A stretch of DNA of 64,000 bases, taken from Pseudomonadales bacterium (GTDB lineage Bacteria > Pseudomonadota > Gammaproteobacteria > Pseudomonadales > Azotimanducaceae). Position numbers and translations under genes: made by a program. This document shows, piece by piece, positions 29,172-38,134 of this stretch. The notes under the pieces were generated by a model. The model was given only the letters and a program-made list of their open reading frames with translations. It had not been told where the DNA came from and did no database searches. The number at the start of each line of letters is the position of its first letter. Position 1 is the stretch's first letter. The stretch covers positions 62,001-126,000 of the forward strand of contig JAQXDL010000032.1 in assembly GCA_029251375.1 (NCBI GenBank). The letters run 5' to 3'.

Positions 29172-30509
29172 TTAGTTAGTTTCAGTTAAGTGATAGGGTT
29201 TGTTTTTTTTGGCAACAATTTCCATTAACCACGGCATATGTTCTCTGCCGATAAATACCTGTTCCTCGATCACAAAAGCCGGCACCTCAAAAACGCCCTG
29301 TGCTTGCGCCTGTTCAATGCTGGTGTCGATGGCCTTTGACTGTAGTAGCTCAGCACTGAAGTGCAGACCCGCATCTGTGACCAGTTTTTCAACCACGACG
29401 GCGTCATTCAAGTCTTTACCCTCTATCCAATAGGCGTCATAGGCTCGACTAACAAAAGTCGTTGGATCAACCGATAAGTTGGCTAAGACATTCAATGCTA
29501 AATCGCTGTTGCCAGGTTTTGGCCGAAAATGCATCGGCGTATTGCTAAGCTCAGAGTACATCTCATGCATCTGTTGTCGCTGAACTGCACGAACGCGACG
29601 ATGGGTTTCGCCTTTGGTCTCGTTGTCTTGCTCAGCGGCCATGGCAGATTGCTTGGTCGGAAATGGTAACCACTTAACGTCAAGATGATGTGTCTTGATG
29701 AAATCTAATGTGGGTTTCAGAGCAAGATAGGCCGCCGGTGATTTGAAGTCGATAAACAGCGTTAACTCGTTATGGCTCTCATTAGCGCTTAGTTCGGTGC
29801 TTAGTTCGGTGCTTAGTTCAGAGCTTAGTTCGTAAGCGATATCGGGTGCATCACCTTGCTTGCCTGTTAGATGCCAGCGTACCAGCGGTAAATGTTCGCG
29901 GCCAAACAGGATTTGCCCATCAATCACATAGGTCGGCACACCGTAGATATTATTGCGATGCAATTGTCCTTGCAGTTGATCGTGCACCTCTTTGCCGATA
30001 CCCGCTTGAAAAGCCTCAAAACCATCGGCGTCAACCCCAGCGGCGGTAATACATGCGGCGACAACAGCGACATCTTCAATATCGAGCTCTCGACGCCAAA
30101 ATGGCGCGTAGACAGACTCTAAATAGGCTTCAAGCTTGTCACGTGCGTGCTCTACAACCCACAAAATACCAATGTTGGCGATGCTTGAGTTCCAGATCTT
30201 TTCAGTGCCTTTTAGTATGTAACCCTGACGCTCGATATAACGTCTTGCATCTCGATAGGCGTATTTGATGCCGCTCCACTGTGACGCAGAACGATTAGAT
30301 TCAACAACCTTGCCAGCTTTCTTCTTAGCACTGCCTAGGTAACTTGGAATATCTAAAGTAAGTGGTCGCCAGTCAAACTGCACACCCAGTTCGCGCTCTA
30401 ATGCAAAAATGGGCTTAAGGGCGACAAAGGCATAGGGACTTTTGATATCAATGTAAACAATCGCTGGCTGCCCGTCGGTGGCGATTAAGGGTGATTTGTA
30501 ATGCTGCAT
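29172..30509 (-). CDS. Two-domain DsbA-fold / 2-hydroxychromene-2-carboxylate isomerase-like protein
   Basis: The 445 residues form two tandem copies of one thioredoxin-fold domain. Each begins with a similar strand and motif (YIDIKSPYAFVALKPIF near residue 20; FIDFKSPAAYLALKPTL near 255) and ends with a cis-Pro segment (GVPTYVIDGQILFGREHLP; EVPAFVIEEQVFIGREHMP). Ser-Pro stands where DsbA has its first active Cys, as in HCCA isomerases and kappa GSTs, so disulfide oxidation is unlikely and a glutathione-dependent isomerase or transferase role is more likely. A repeat-encoded ELSTELST linker joins the copies. Substrate unknown; such enzymes often work in aromatic degradation. Confidence 0.82.
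   Translation of the reverse strand: MQHYKSPLIATDGQPAIVYIDIKSPYAFVALKPIFALERELGVQFDWRPLTLDIPSYLGSAKKKAGKVVESNRSASQWSGIKYAYRDARRYIERQGYILKGTEKIWNSSIANIGILWVVEHARDKLEAYLESVYAPFWRRELDIEDVAVVAACITAAGVDADGFEAFQAGIGKEVHDQLQGQLHRNNIYGVPTYVIDGQILFGREHLPLVRWHLTGKQGDAPDIAYELSSELSTELSTELSANESHNELTLFIDFKSPAAYLALKPTLDFIKTHHLDVKWLPFPTKQSAMAAEQDNETKGETHRRVRAVQRQQMHEMYSELSNTPMHFRPKPGNSDLALNVLANLSVDPTTFVSRAYDAYWIEGKDLNDAVVVEKLVTDAGLHFSAELLQSKAIDTSIEQAQAQGVFEVPAFVIEEQVFIGREHMPWLMEIVAKKNKPYHLTETN
29787..29834 (+). repeat. 12-bp tandem repeat inside the two-domain DsbA-fold gene
   Basis: Four 12-base units: GCTTAGTTCGGT at 29787-29798 and 29799-29810, then GCTTAGTTCAGA and GCTTAGTTCGTA. On the coding strand they encode the four-residue unit ELS(T/S) that links the two thioredoxin-fold copies. 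Unit number can change without a frameshift. Confidence 0.85.
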
Positions 30510-30604
30510 GGCTATCTCTATGTTGCCTTTTATGTAACTGTTTATGTATGTATCTATCTATCTATTTGTGTGACGCTTGTCGGACAGCCAAAGTGGTCAG
30601 GCGC

Positions 30605-32014
30605 TTAAGCAGCGCCTACCCAGCCTGAGTGAAAGCCATAGGGTACGCGATAAGGCACAAGAATCGTTGCAATAGGACCTGCGGAGATATCCTGAGCATC
30701 TAAGATCAAACATTCACTTTGTGCCGTCGTCTCATCTTGAACAAAGCAGATAAGATAGCCGTCATCTTCGGATTGTGCATCGACCTTTGGTGCAAACACC
30801 GCCTCGCCACCAAACCGGTTGTCGCCATAATTGAAGGTGACGGTGGTTTGTGTTTCGTTATCAAACTTCATCACGCCGTCAAAACTAAAGGGTCGGCTTG
30901 GGTTGAATACAGCCGCGTATACATAACGTGTTTTGTGGCAGGCATGGGTGTCGTTAATGCGAGTGAAATCGCAACGCTGTTCGCTGAGTGTTTGTTCTTT
31001 AACAACGCCGGTGACTAAATTGATACGCCATTCATATAGCTGGCCTTGGGTATCCTCGAGGTTCTCGGCATCTAAACCCGCACTGGCAATGTCCGATGTT
31101 TTTGATCGTGAGGCTTGCATAACAATTTCGTCACCGTCGTCCCACGCGTTCGCCGTGTGAACAACCGAACCGGTCTCGACTTCGAACCAACGTACATCCA
31201 AGTCTGTACCAAAGCGGGGCATCACACCGATGCGTGAACCATGCGCTGGTTCAAAATCCAATGCCGGACCGCCGGCAATAGCCCGCTCGATATCGAGAGT
31301 GATTGGGAAGTCGAGGAACAGTGAATATTTTTCTGTGACAGCGAAGTCGTGCATAAAAACGGGCTTTTCGATCGTAATCGATGTCGTGTGGACCAATTCG
31401 CCGTCGGCATTGATGACGGAGTAGCTGACGAAAGGCGGTTGGAATGCATAGCCAAAGGTCATCATCTCACCGGTTTTATGATCAACCTTAGGATGAGCGG
31501 TGAAGGGGTGCTTCAGCTTGCCATCGAAGTCTACCGCCCCCAACGTTTCAAGTTCAGGTAACTGGATGGCAGTGGGGCGAGACGGTTCATGTAGGGCGTA
31601 AAGGGTGTCGTTGTGATAGGTGAAAGCTGTATTAGCTAGGTTCTTATTGCGCGGCGCGCCTTCGGGTACACGAGAAGGTGTTGGGTCAAGCATCGAGTTC
31701 ATGCCCTTGTACACCCAATCGCCGCGTTCTTGTTCAAGTTTGTATCCGTCCGTTTGAACAAACCGATTGCGATAGTGAGCTTGGCCGTCATGAAACTCGA
31801 TGGCGTGAATCATGCCGTCGCCATCAAAAGTGTGATAGGCCGCCTCGTCAAATATATGCACCGGGTTTGGCCCAACCCGCAGAAAGTTTCCCGCTAGGTC
31901 TTTGGGTATCGCGCCTTTAACGTCCATGTCCTGCGCGTCGCGCTCTTCGGCGACGGGCGCAAAGTTGCCGTCAAGAAAGAAATTGGTTGAGTTACTGATT
32001 TCTGATTGGGCCAT
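30605..32014 (-). CDS. Carotenoid cleavage oxygenase (RPE65/CCD family)
   Basis: The 469-residue protein has the CCD signature: NGNFAPVAEE-like opening, LRVGPNP, FDGDGMIHAIEF, and iron-binding His residues in HPFTAHPKVDH, FMHDFAVTEKYSLFLDFP, the late ACHKTRYVYAA region and the C-terminal GFHSGW. The enzymes cleave C=C bonds of carotenoids or of stilbenes such as lignostilbene with a non-haem iron. Length is normal and no signal peptide is present. It lies next to the cryptochrome-DASH group on the same strand, which fits a pigment or light context, but a stilbene substrate is equally possible. Confidence 0.87.
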   Translation of the reverse strand: MAQSEISNSTNFFLDGNFAPVAEERDAQDMDVKGAIPKDLAGNFLRVGPNPVHIFDEAAYHTFDGDGMIHAIEFHDGQAHYRNRFVQTDGYKLEQERGDWVYKGMNSMLDPTPSRVPEGAPRNKNLANTAFTYHNDTLYALHEPSRPTAIQLPELETLGAVDFDGKLKHPFTAHPKVDHKTGEMMTFGYAFQPPFVSYSVINADGELVHTTSITIEKPVFMHDFAVTEKYSLFLDFPITLDIERAIAGGPALDFEPAHGSRIGVMPRFGTDLDVRWFEVETGSVVHTANAWDDGDEIVMQASRSKTSDIASAGLDAENLEDTQGQLYEWRINLVTGVVKEQTLSEQRCDFTRINDTHACHKTRYVYAAVFNPSRPFSFDGVMKFDNETQTTVTFNYGDNRFGGEAVFAPKVDAQSEDDGYLICFVQDETTAQSECLILDAQDISAGPIATILVPYRVPYGFHSGWVGAA

Positions 32015-32338
32015 GGATCACCTCGATGATTTTTATTTTGTAGTCACTATAGCAGTCGAGTGAAGCGACGCAAGATCAACTCGAGGTCTGCAGCTTAAGA
32101 CAATAAGCTGTAGATGCCGGTCTTGAGACCCGGTATGTTAATAGTTCAAAATATATCAATAAAAGTGATGTACTAACTCTGCCAAGTAAACGCAATGTCT
32201 AGCAAGTTGGCCAACTTTACAAATAGGAGTTTTTCGGTTCGTTTGAATCTGGGCGGGCATACTTTCACGGCTTCACGGTCGATTGCTAGATTCAGCGTTG
32301 GACTATCTGTTAGGGAAGCAGCCAAAAATTGATTGCTG
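32015..32338. other. Intergenic region
   Basis: 324 bases between the DUF2256 gene and the carotenoid oxygenase, both leftward. An imperfect short inverted repeat (GGTCT/AGACC) lies near 32120-32140. There is a tandem pair TTCACGGC/TTCACGGT near 32265. No further coding frame is convincing; the oxygenase promoter is expected here. Confidence 0.5.
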
Positions 32339-32494
32339 CTAGCAATTATCCCTTAAGCCCTTCGGTTGTCGTCGGCAGCGTTCGCTACAGTACTTAACAT
32401 CGGACCAGTTGCGGGCCCACTTCTTTCGCCATGCGAAGGGACGTTCGCAAACCAAACAAAGCTTTGTTGGTAGGTGGGGTTTGCGGTGCGTCAA
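32339..32494 (-). CDS. DUF2256 zinc-ribbon-like small protein
   Basis: A 51-codon frame starting at TTG 32494 and ending at TAG 32341-32339. It reads THRKPHLPTKLCLVCERPFAWRKKW (in two overlapping parts) and then VKYCSERCRR. This is the DUF2256 pattern: C13-x2-C16, the invariant RPFxWRKKW, and C36-x3-C40, presumably one zinc site. The gene begins 7 bases after the cryptochrome-DASH stop. DUF2256 genes are often found beside photolyase/cryptochrome genes, which supports it. The TTG start lacks a clear ribosome site and may depend on coupling to the upstream gene. Function unknown. Confidence 0.88.
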   Translation of the reverse strand: MTHRKPHLPTKLCLVCERPFAWRKKWARNWSDVKYCSERCRRQPKGLRDNC

Positions 32495-32501
32495 GTTTTG
32501 C

Positions 32502-33794
32502 TCACTGAATCGGCCAATCGTAATAGTCGCGACTGTCTAGTGGGCCAGTTTCAGTTTCGCCTGCCCATTTTTGGCGGTAGGCGCCGTCGGTGTCCCAGGT
32601 CTCAGTCTGTTTTTCGAGATTGAAATGGCGGCCACCGCGGGGATCTGAACCGACACCAGCGATGTATTGCCAATTACCCCAGTTGCTGCAGGCATCATAG
32701 TCAATAAGTTGTTCTTCAAAGTAGCCCGCGCCGCAACGCCAGTCCAGGCCAAGCTCGTTGACGAGGCAGCTGGCGGCAATCTGCCGTCCCCTGTTGCTCA
32801 GCAAGCCTGTTTTTTTAAGCTCATTCATACAGGCATTGACGATTGGCCATGGCGTTCGTCCGTCGCGCCATTTTAGGAACCGTTCCTGATAGAAAGTTGT
32901 GAGCGGCCGCTTGCCAGATATGCCCGTAAATGAAAACAGCGCTTCACCGTAATGACTGCCGTGCCAACGGAAAAATTCTCGCCACATGAGTTCGAATAGG
33001 ATCCAGCGAGTCGATTCGTTAGCGCCGTGATCAGACTCATAGACGCATAGTCGCTCATAAATTTGTATCGACGAAAGGCACCCTTGTGCCAGCCATGGCG
33101 AGAACCCGGTTGAGAATCGTTCGCCGATAAAATTGTTCCGAGTCTCTTTGTACGTTGAGGCAGCGTCAGTGTGGAAATAGTCTTCGAGATGTTGCACGCC
33201 TGCCGTTTCACCACCTGCTAGCAAACTGCTTTCAGTGGGTGCTTGCACCAGTCGAGTCGTTAGTTCAAAGGATGGCGGTGTGGGTAATCGTGCTGGCATA
33301 GCCGCAGTCGGTCTGAATGCCACGGCGTCTAGGGATTTTCGAAATTGGGTAAAGGTTCCCGGAAATTTTTCACCAAAGGATATTGCGTCCTGTTGATACA
33401 AGGTTGCGCCATCGTATTGCTCGAAAGATATGTCGGGGAAAGACTCCGTTAAGTACTGCCAAAGCATTTTTTCGGCGCTGCTATGTTGGCGCGTACGAAT
33501 AACCCGATTGAAACGTCCAGTCTGCAACAGATCACGAACAATTTCGCTGGGCTTGCCTGTCACAAGATTCAATGTCTGGCCAAGCTCTGACAGGCTGTGC
33601 TGAAGGTCAAGCAAGGACTCGCGCAGAAAGCGCCAGCGATGAGCCCCCATTTGCCTATTACCAAATCGATCTGTATTGAAGCGCGCCTCGTCTATGCAAA
33701 AAAGCATAGTCAATTCGTCATCCGTTGCCGCCGCTGTCAATGCCGGATTGTCCTGTAAACGCAGGTCATCATTTAGCCAGTAGAGTGTGCTCAT
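32502..33794 (-). CDS. Cryptochrome DASH / photolyase family
   Basis: The 430-residue protein opens with the photolyase alpha/beta domain (LYWLNDDLRLQDNPAL) and has a C-terminal FAD-binding helical domain with the family hallmarks ELMWREFFRWH, NRGRQIAASCLVNELGLDWRCGAGYFEEQLIDYDACSNWGNWQYIAGVG (in consecutive parts) and FNLEKQTETWD, all typical of DASH cryptochromes. These bind FAD and a pterin antenna and repair cyclobutane dimers in single-stranded DNA under blue light, or signal. Its start overlaps the DUF3429 stop (ATGA). It sits in a run nei - DUF3429 - cry - DUF2256, a DNA-repair/light-response operon. Confidence 0.93.
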   Translation of the reverse strand: MSTLYWLNDDLRLQDNPALTAAATDDELTMLFCIDEARFNTDRFGNRQMGAHRWRFLRESLLDLQHSLSELGQTLNLVTGKPSEIVRDLLQTGRFNRVIRTRQHSSAEKMLWQYLTESFPDISFEQYDGATLYQQDAISFGEKFPGTFTQFRKSLDAVAFRPTAAMPARLPTPPSFELTTRLVQAPTESSLLAGGETAGVQHLEDYFHTDAASTYKETRNNFIGERFSTGFSPWLAQGCLSSIQIYERLCVYESDHGANESTRWILFELMWREFFRWHGSHYGEALFSFTGISGKRPLTTFYQERFLKWRDGRTPWPIVNACMNELKKTGLLSNRGRQIAASCLVNELGLDWRCGAGYFEEQLIDYDACSNWGNWQYIAGVGSDPRGGRHFNLEKQTETWDTDGAYRQKWAGETETGPLDSRDYYDWPIQ

Positions 33795-34261
33795 GGCGAC
33801 AGCAAAAATGCGCAGAGGTGTAGCGCAATCACCAAGGTTGTGACGCCGGTCCGCATATTGCGATAGTAGTTGGGCTGCGGCCGAAAAATTGCCAGTAAGC
33901 GCTCACCAAGAAGGAGCAGAACGAATAACAGGGCCAGCACCAGTAGCGCTTTTGTCCCCATGAATCCCACGCTGACCACAGCGGTAATGACGATGGCATT
34001 ACTGAAGAGCAGGATGCTTTGTCGTTGACGGGCTGAGATATTGCGATGCATGAGCGCAGTGGTCCACCAATTGCCGGACAAGAAAGCAATAATGGCGAGT
34101 GAGTACACTGTTAGTAGAGGCAAAGCCCAGCTCGATTCCATTGCAAGCAAACATGCCAGCATGGGCAGCGTGCCGGCATAGCCAAGCGCTGTAATCAATC
34201 GCTGCTCAAATAGGCTTTTCTCAACGGTGGGCAGGATTAGGCTGGCTGACATTTGGGGCAC
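33791..34261 (-). CDS. DUF3429 membrane protein
   Basis: The 156-residue protein has about five hydrophobic helices, and the early GYAGTLPMLACLLAM and YSLAIIAFLSGNWW segments match DUF3429 membrane proteins. It overlaps the end of nei by 25 bases and the start of the cryptochrome gene by 4 bases, so all are probably on one message. Function unknown; position implies a link to light-driven repair or pigments, but only by association. Confidence 0.7.
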   Translation of the reverse strand: MPQMSASLILPTVEKSLFEQRLITALGYAGTLPMLACLLAMESSWALPLLTVYSLAIIAFLSGNWWTTALMHRNISARQRQSILLFSNAIVITAVVSVGFMGTKALLVLALLFVLLLLGERLLAIFRPQPNYYRNMRTGVTTLVIALHLCAFLLSP

Positions 34262-35061
34262 CAGTAGATGCGGCGTGAGGTCACCACAGATTTTTTAATC
34301 GGCGTGCGGCATATCCGACAGGGTTTGCCCTCTCTGGCGAAGACGGCAAAGCGATCCCGTTCGTAGTAGCGTCGGCCGGGTTTAGTGTCTTTCGGGGTTA
34401 TGCTTGCGGGTAACGTAATGCCGCCGGTGCGATAGCTCCGTTGACTAATGCTGATGGTGTTCTTTGCGAGTTTTTTTCGCGCTGGCTGTGTCAATTCGCG
34501 AGGCTTCAAGAGCGGATTTACGCCCGCGAAGAAAAGGATTTCTGAGCGCAGGTAGTTGCCGTTACCTGCTATAAAGCCTTGGTCCAGATATAGTGAGGCC
34601 AGTTGTCGGTTTTTGAAAGTGGCTTGCTCTAACAGAGCCAATACCGTGTCGGCTTGCGTCTCAGGGGCCAGCAGGTCAGGACCGAGGCGTTGTAGGAATG
34701 GATGTTGCTCGATTCCGCTGGTGTCCCAAATGGAAATGTCTGTGGCGCTATAGAGCGATGCACTGTGATTGTCTGTGTGTAGAGCAATCCGAAGTGCACG
34801 ATTTGTGGCGGCGAGCTTACCTCTTGGGGTGACTCGCCAAAGTCCGTATAACTGATTGTGCGAGTACATTGTTTTGCCCGATGAGAAATGCGTCAGCAGG
34901 GCCTTACCGCGGCATTCGATCCGCTCGACCGTTTGACCAACGATGGCGCACTCGCTACCAGCCAATGCATTGTGGTGCAGGTCGGCAGATTCGACAACGT
35001 GTCCTTCGAGCACCTGTGCAATGGCGTCGGCAGATCGTTTTATTTCGGGTCCTTCAGGCAT
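34237..35061 (-). CDS. nei: Endonuclease VIII (Nei) DNA glycosylase
   Basis: This 274-residue protein begins MPEGPEIKRSADAI with the catalytic Pro2/Glu3 of the Fpg/Nei family, carries the helix-two-turn-helix DNA contact ITISQRSY-like segment (ISISQRSYRTGG), and ends with a zinc finger, CRICRTP...WCPKC. The family excises oxidised pyrimidines and cleaves the backbone by beta/delta elimination. The absence of the Fpg-type MPELPE start and the GNGNYLRSEILFFAGVNP segment favour Nei over Fpg. First gene of the run with DUF3429 and cryptochrome-DASH. Confidence 0.92.
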   Translation of the reverse strand: MPEGPEIKRSADAIAQVLEGHVVESADLHHNALAGSECAIVGQTVERIECRGKALLTHFSSGKTMYSHNQLYGLWRVTPRGKLAATNRALRIALHTDNHSASLYSATDISIWDTSGIEQHPFLQRLGPDLLAPETQADTVLALLEQATFKNRQLASLYLDQGFIAGNGNYLRSEILFFAGVNPLLKPRELTQPARKKLAKNTISISQRSYRTGGITLPASITPKDTKPGRRYYERDRFAVFAREGKPCRICRTPIKKSVVTSRRIYWCPKCQPA

Positions 35062-35228
35062 GTGGTAAATACGGTTTACGCGGGTGTCTGGATCAGCATA
35101 TCGGCTGCATCAGTCCATAGAAGGTTAAGTCATTTTAGATTCCAACAAAAAATCTGCCTGGTGTCGTCACAGGCTGCAGTGCCGAAAAGGTAACAGAGGT
35201 AAATAGGCGCCGTCATGTCGTTGGCTGC

Positions 35229-36251
35229 TTACAACTTACCTCTTATGATATCTTCTAGTCCGTCGATGAATCGATCGTGATCATTTGAGCTTGGCACAAG
35301 TTGTATCTTCTCACCGCCGTGGCTTTCAAAAATTTCTTGGTACTCATGACCAATTTCGATCACGGTTTCCAAACAATCGGCAACAAAAGCCGGGCTAAAG
35401 GCGAGTAGCTTTTTGGCGCCTTTTTTTGCTTGCTCTTCAACGACCTTGTCAGAAAAAGGCGTGAGCCATTTTTTATCTAAGCGTGATTGGAAACACACCG
35501 TATAGTCTTCTTCTTTTAGGCCTAATTTGCTGGCAAGAAGGCGGGTGGTTGCGTAGCTCGTGGCCTTGTAACACTGGCTGTTAGCTTCGGTAATCTCAGT
35601 TTCGCAGGGTGCGTCATTGCAAATATCATCCCCTTCATAAATTTTGTCGACGTGCCGTTGTGGTAAGCCGTGATATGAAAATAGAATGTGGTCGTAGTCA
35701 TCAAGGTTGAATGCTTTTGAACGCTCAACGACGGAGTCGATGTAACCCTCATTGTCCCAGAATTGATTGATGATGCTTATCTCTGGGGTTGTCCACCATT
35801 TGCTCATTATCTTCATCGCAAGTTCAATGGCGGAACCGCTAGATGCGCTGGCATATTGCGGAAACAAAGGCAGAATAATGACGTGGTCGTAGTGAAGTGA
35901 ACGAATTTGCTCCATGACGTCGGTCATCGACGGGTTTTGATAACGCATCGCCATATACACATCAACATTGGAGTATTCAAAGCGGTTTGTGAGCTTTTCC
36001 TGAACCCTTCGCGTGTGTGTTAACAAAGGCGATTGTCCCTCGCCGGCATCCCATAGTTCTTTGTATATTTTTGCAGATTTAGGTGCTCTAAAAGGCACGA
36101 TAATGCCATTAACCAGCAGTTTTCTAGCGAGCCATGGTAAATCGATTACCCTTGGATCATTCAAAAACTGTCCCAGATAGCGTCTAACATCGCTGGTCTT
36201 TGGGCTGTCGGGCGTTCCTAGCTGGATTAATAGAACTGCTGTCTTCTTCAT
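35229..36251 (-). CDS. hemH: Ferrochelatase
   Basis: A 340-residue ferrochelatase that inserts Fe(II) into protoporphyrin IX, the last step of haem synthesis. Characteristic motifs are LIQLGTPDSP at the start, ILPLFPQYASASSGSA, the catalytic-His motif ILFSYHGLPQRH, and VCFQSRLDKKWLTPF. Three Cys residues in CNDAPCETEITEANSQC lie just after the His motif, a feature seen in some bacterial members; I cannot say whether they bind an iron-sulfur cluster. It is divergent from the acyl-CoA ligase gene. Confidence 0.93.
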   Translation of the reverse strand: MKKTAVLLIQLGTPDSPKTSDVRRYLGQFLNDPRVIDLPWLARKLLVNGIIVPFRAPKSAKIYKELWDAGEGQSPLLTHTRRVQEKLTNRFEYSNVDVYMAMRYQNPSMTDVMEQIRSLHYDHVIILPLFPQYASASSGSAIELAMKIMSKWWTTPEISIINQFWDNEGYIDSVVERSKAFNLDDYDHILFSYHGLPQRHVDKIYEGDDICNDAPCETEITEANSQCYKATSYATTRLLASKLGLKEEDYTVCFQSRLDKKWLTPFSDKVVEEQAKKGAKKLLAFSPAFVADCLETVIEIGHEYQEIFESHGGEKIQLVPSSNDHDRFIDGLEDIIRGKL

Positions 36252-36552
36252 TTTGGTAAATCTTTCCTAGTGAACGACCATTTGCGGGCAAACATATCAC
36301 AATTATATTTTGATAATGGCTGTGATTTGGAAAATCAATATGCACCTAGCTTGAGAACATATTTTTGCAGTCTAAGAATGTACGACTTGTCGTCAACTTA
36401 TTGCCAAACCAGTGCTGTAGATAGTGCGTTACGTTTCTCCGCTAAAACTGGACTACTCGAGATAGTGCTGCCTCAATCTGCTTACGATTCCTTTTTACTC
36501 TGACTGGGGCGCAGTTTAAACTGCGTCCCTTCAGATTAATAAGGAATTTCGT
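36252..36552. other. Divergent intergenic region with a long palindrome
   Basis: Contains the promoters of hemH (left) and the acyl-CoA ligase (right). It includes an open frame (36270-36503) with no family resemblance that I judge to be chance, and a 24-base near-perfect palindrome directly before the ligase ribosome site (separate entry). Confidence 0.5.
36506..36529 (+). promoter_or_regulatory. 24-bp palindrome upstream of the acyl-CoA ligase
   Basis: GGGGCGCAGTTT is followed directly by AAACTGCGTCCC, which pairs over all 12 positions with one G-T pair. It ends 23 bases before the GTG start. There is no T tract after it, so it is more likely an operator for a dimeric regulator or an mRNA hairpin than a terminator. 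Confidence 0.45.
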
Positions 36553-38109
36553 GTGACATCTATCATCATTCACCCAAGCCCTCTTCCACAAGTCGACATT
36601 CCGGATGTCACCATCACGGCTCACGTGCTGCGTCGCGCTTCTGAACTTAGCGATCGCGTTGCCATTCAAGATGCAACGGGCGCGACTTCTTACAATTTCC
36701 AGCAATTGAGTGAAGCGATACATTCTTTGGCCGGTGGACTCGCTTTACGGGGTATTGCACCTGGCAGGGTTGTTGGATTAATGGCACCCAATTTGCCGGA
36801 GTACGCCGTTGTATTCCACGGCGTTGCGGTTGCAGGTGGCGCGGTGACGACAATCAACCCAACCTATGGTGCTGAGGAAGTACGACACCAGTTACTGGAT
36901 GCTGGTGCAACGATGCTTTTCACTGTGCCGATGTTTGTCGAAACAGCACGTCTAGCAATCGAAGGCACGGACGTCACAGAAATAATTGTTATCGGCGCTG
37001 CCGCTGATGGTACAACATCCATGGCCGACGTGTTCGCTGACCCGATTAGCCAAGTGCCGGTCGACATAGCGACGCACACGGTTGTGTTGCCGTATTCCTC
37101 TGGCACGACTGGTATGCCAAAGGGCGTGATGCTGACGCACCGTAATCTGGTTGCGAACATTGAGCAAAGCATTCATGCCATCAAGTACACCGATGATGAA
37201 GTAGCGCTAGCAGCCCTGCCGTTTTTCCACATTTACGGCATGCAGGTACTGATGAATGGTCTTATCGCCAACGGTGTAACTGTTGTGACGATGCCGCGTT
37301 TTGATATGGTTGAGGCACTGCAGGCGGTGCAGGATTATAAAATCACACGTTTCTTTGCAGTACCACCAATCATTATTGGCCTTGCTAACGCACCTATTGT
37401 TGACGAGTACGACACGTCATCCGTTCGTCAGATTTTCTCTGGTGCCGCGCCACTTGGTGCAGAGCTCGCAGATCAAGCTGGTGCGCGGTTTAACTGTGAA
37501 GTGGTGCAAGGTTTTGGCATGACTGAGCTTAGCCCCATCAGCCATTGCACAGTCGAAGGTGATTGCCGTCCCGGTACCAGTGGCGTCACGGTATCGAATA
37601 CTGAAAGTCGCATTGTAGACCCAGACACGGGCGAAGATCAGGGTGTCGGCGATCGTGGTGAACTTTGGGTGCGCGGTCCTCAAGTGATGACTGGTTACCT
37701 TAACAACGATAAAGCCACAGCGGAGACAATTGACAGTGATGGCTGGTTGCACACCGGCGATATTGCAATCATCGACGAGCATGGTCACATGACAATCGTT
37801 GATCGACTTAAAGAGCTGATCAAGTTTAAAGGCTTTCAGGTTGCGCCGGCAGAGCTCGAAGCACTGCTGCTGACACATCCTAAGATTGCCGACGTCGCTG
37901 TTATTGGTATGCCTGACGATGCAGCGGGCGAAGTGCCGAAAGCGTTTGTCGTTGCCACGGCCGGAGATACGATTACGCTGGAAGAGGTTCAGGCCTTGGT
38001 AAGCGAGCACCTCGTCAGCTACAAGCAAATTCGACAATTAGAGGTGATTGACGTGATTCCCAAGAGTGCCTCTGGCAAAATTTTACGCAAAGAATTGCGG
38101 CTTCGTTAA
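36553..38109 (+). CDS. AMP-dependent acyl-CoA synthetase, 4-coumarate-CoA ligase type
   Basis: The 518-residue enzyme has the adenylate-forming core: phosphate-binding loop LPYSSGTTGMPKGVMLTH, IFSGAAPLGAEL, VQGFGMTELSP (A5), WLHTGDIAIIDEHGHMTIVDRLKELIKFKGFQVAPAELE (A7-A9, in consecutive parts) and the C-terminal catalytic Lys in PKSASGKILRKELR. The pattern, especially RLKELIKFKGFQVAPAELE, is that of 4-coumarate:CoA ligases and related aromatic or medium-chain acid ligases. It would activate a carboxylic acid with ATP and CoA in the cytoplasm. Start is GTG 36553 after AATAAGGAAT. Substrate unknown. Confidence 0.92.
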   Translation: MTSIIIHPSPLPQVDIPDVTITAHVLRRASELSDRVAIQDATGATSYNFQQLSEAIHSLAGGLALRGIAPGRVVGLMAPNLPEYAVVFHGVAVAGGAVTTINPTYGAEEVRHQLLDAGATMLFTVPMFVETARLAIEGTDVTEIIVIGAAADGTTSMADVFADPISQVPVDIATHTVVLPYSSGTTGMPKGVMLTHRNLVANIEQSIHAIKYTDDEVALAALPFFHIYGMQVLMNGLIANGVTVVTMPRFDMVEALQAVQDYKITRFFAVPPIIIGLANAPIVDEYDTSSVRQIFSGAAPLGAELADQAGARFNCEVVQGFGMTELSPISHCTVEGDCRPGTSGVTVSNTESRIVDPDTGEDQGVGDRGELWVRGPQVMTGYLNNDKATAETIDSDGWLHTGDIAIIDEHGHMTIVDRLKELIKFKGFQVAPAELEALLLTHPKIADVAVIGMPDDAAGEVPKAFVVATAGDTITLEEVQALVSEHLVSYKQIRQLEVIDVIPKSASGKILRKELRLR

Positions 38110-38134
38110 AAGCCAATATTGAGGCCACTGTTAA

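Noticed and set aside
30550-30572. Short TATC/ATGT tetranucleotide runs upstream of the carotenoid oxygenase stop region
   Set aside because: Only a few imperfect units in a non-coding gap; no functional sign.
36270-36503. 77-codon open frame between hemH and the acyl-CoA ligase
   Set aside because: No ribosome site, no family resemblance and unlike composition; most likely chance in the divergent promoter region.
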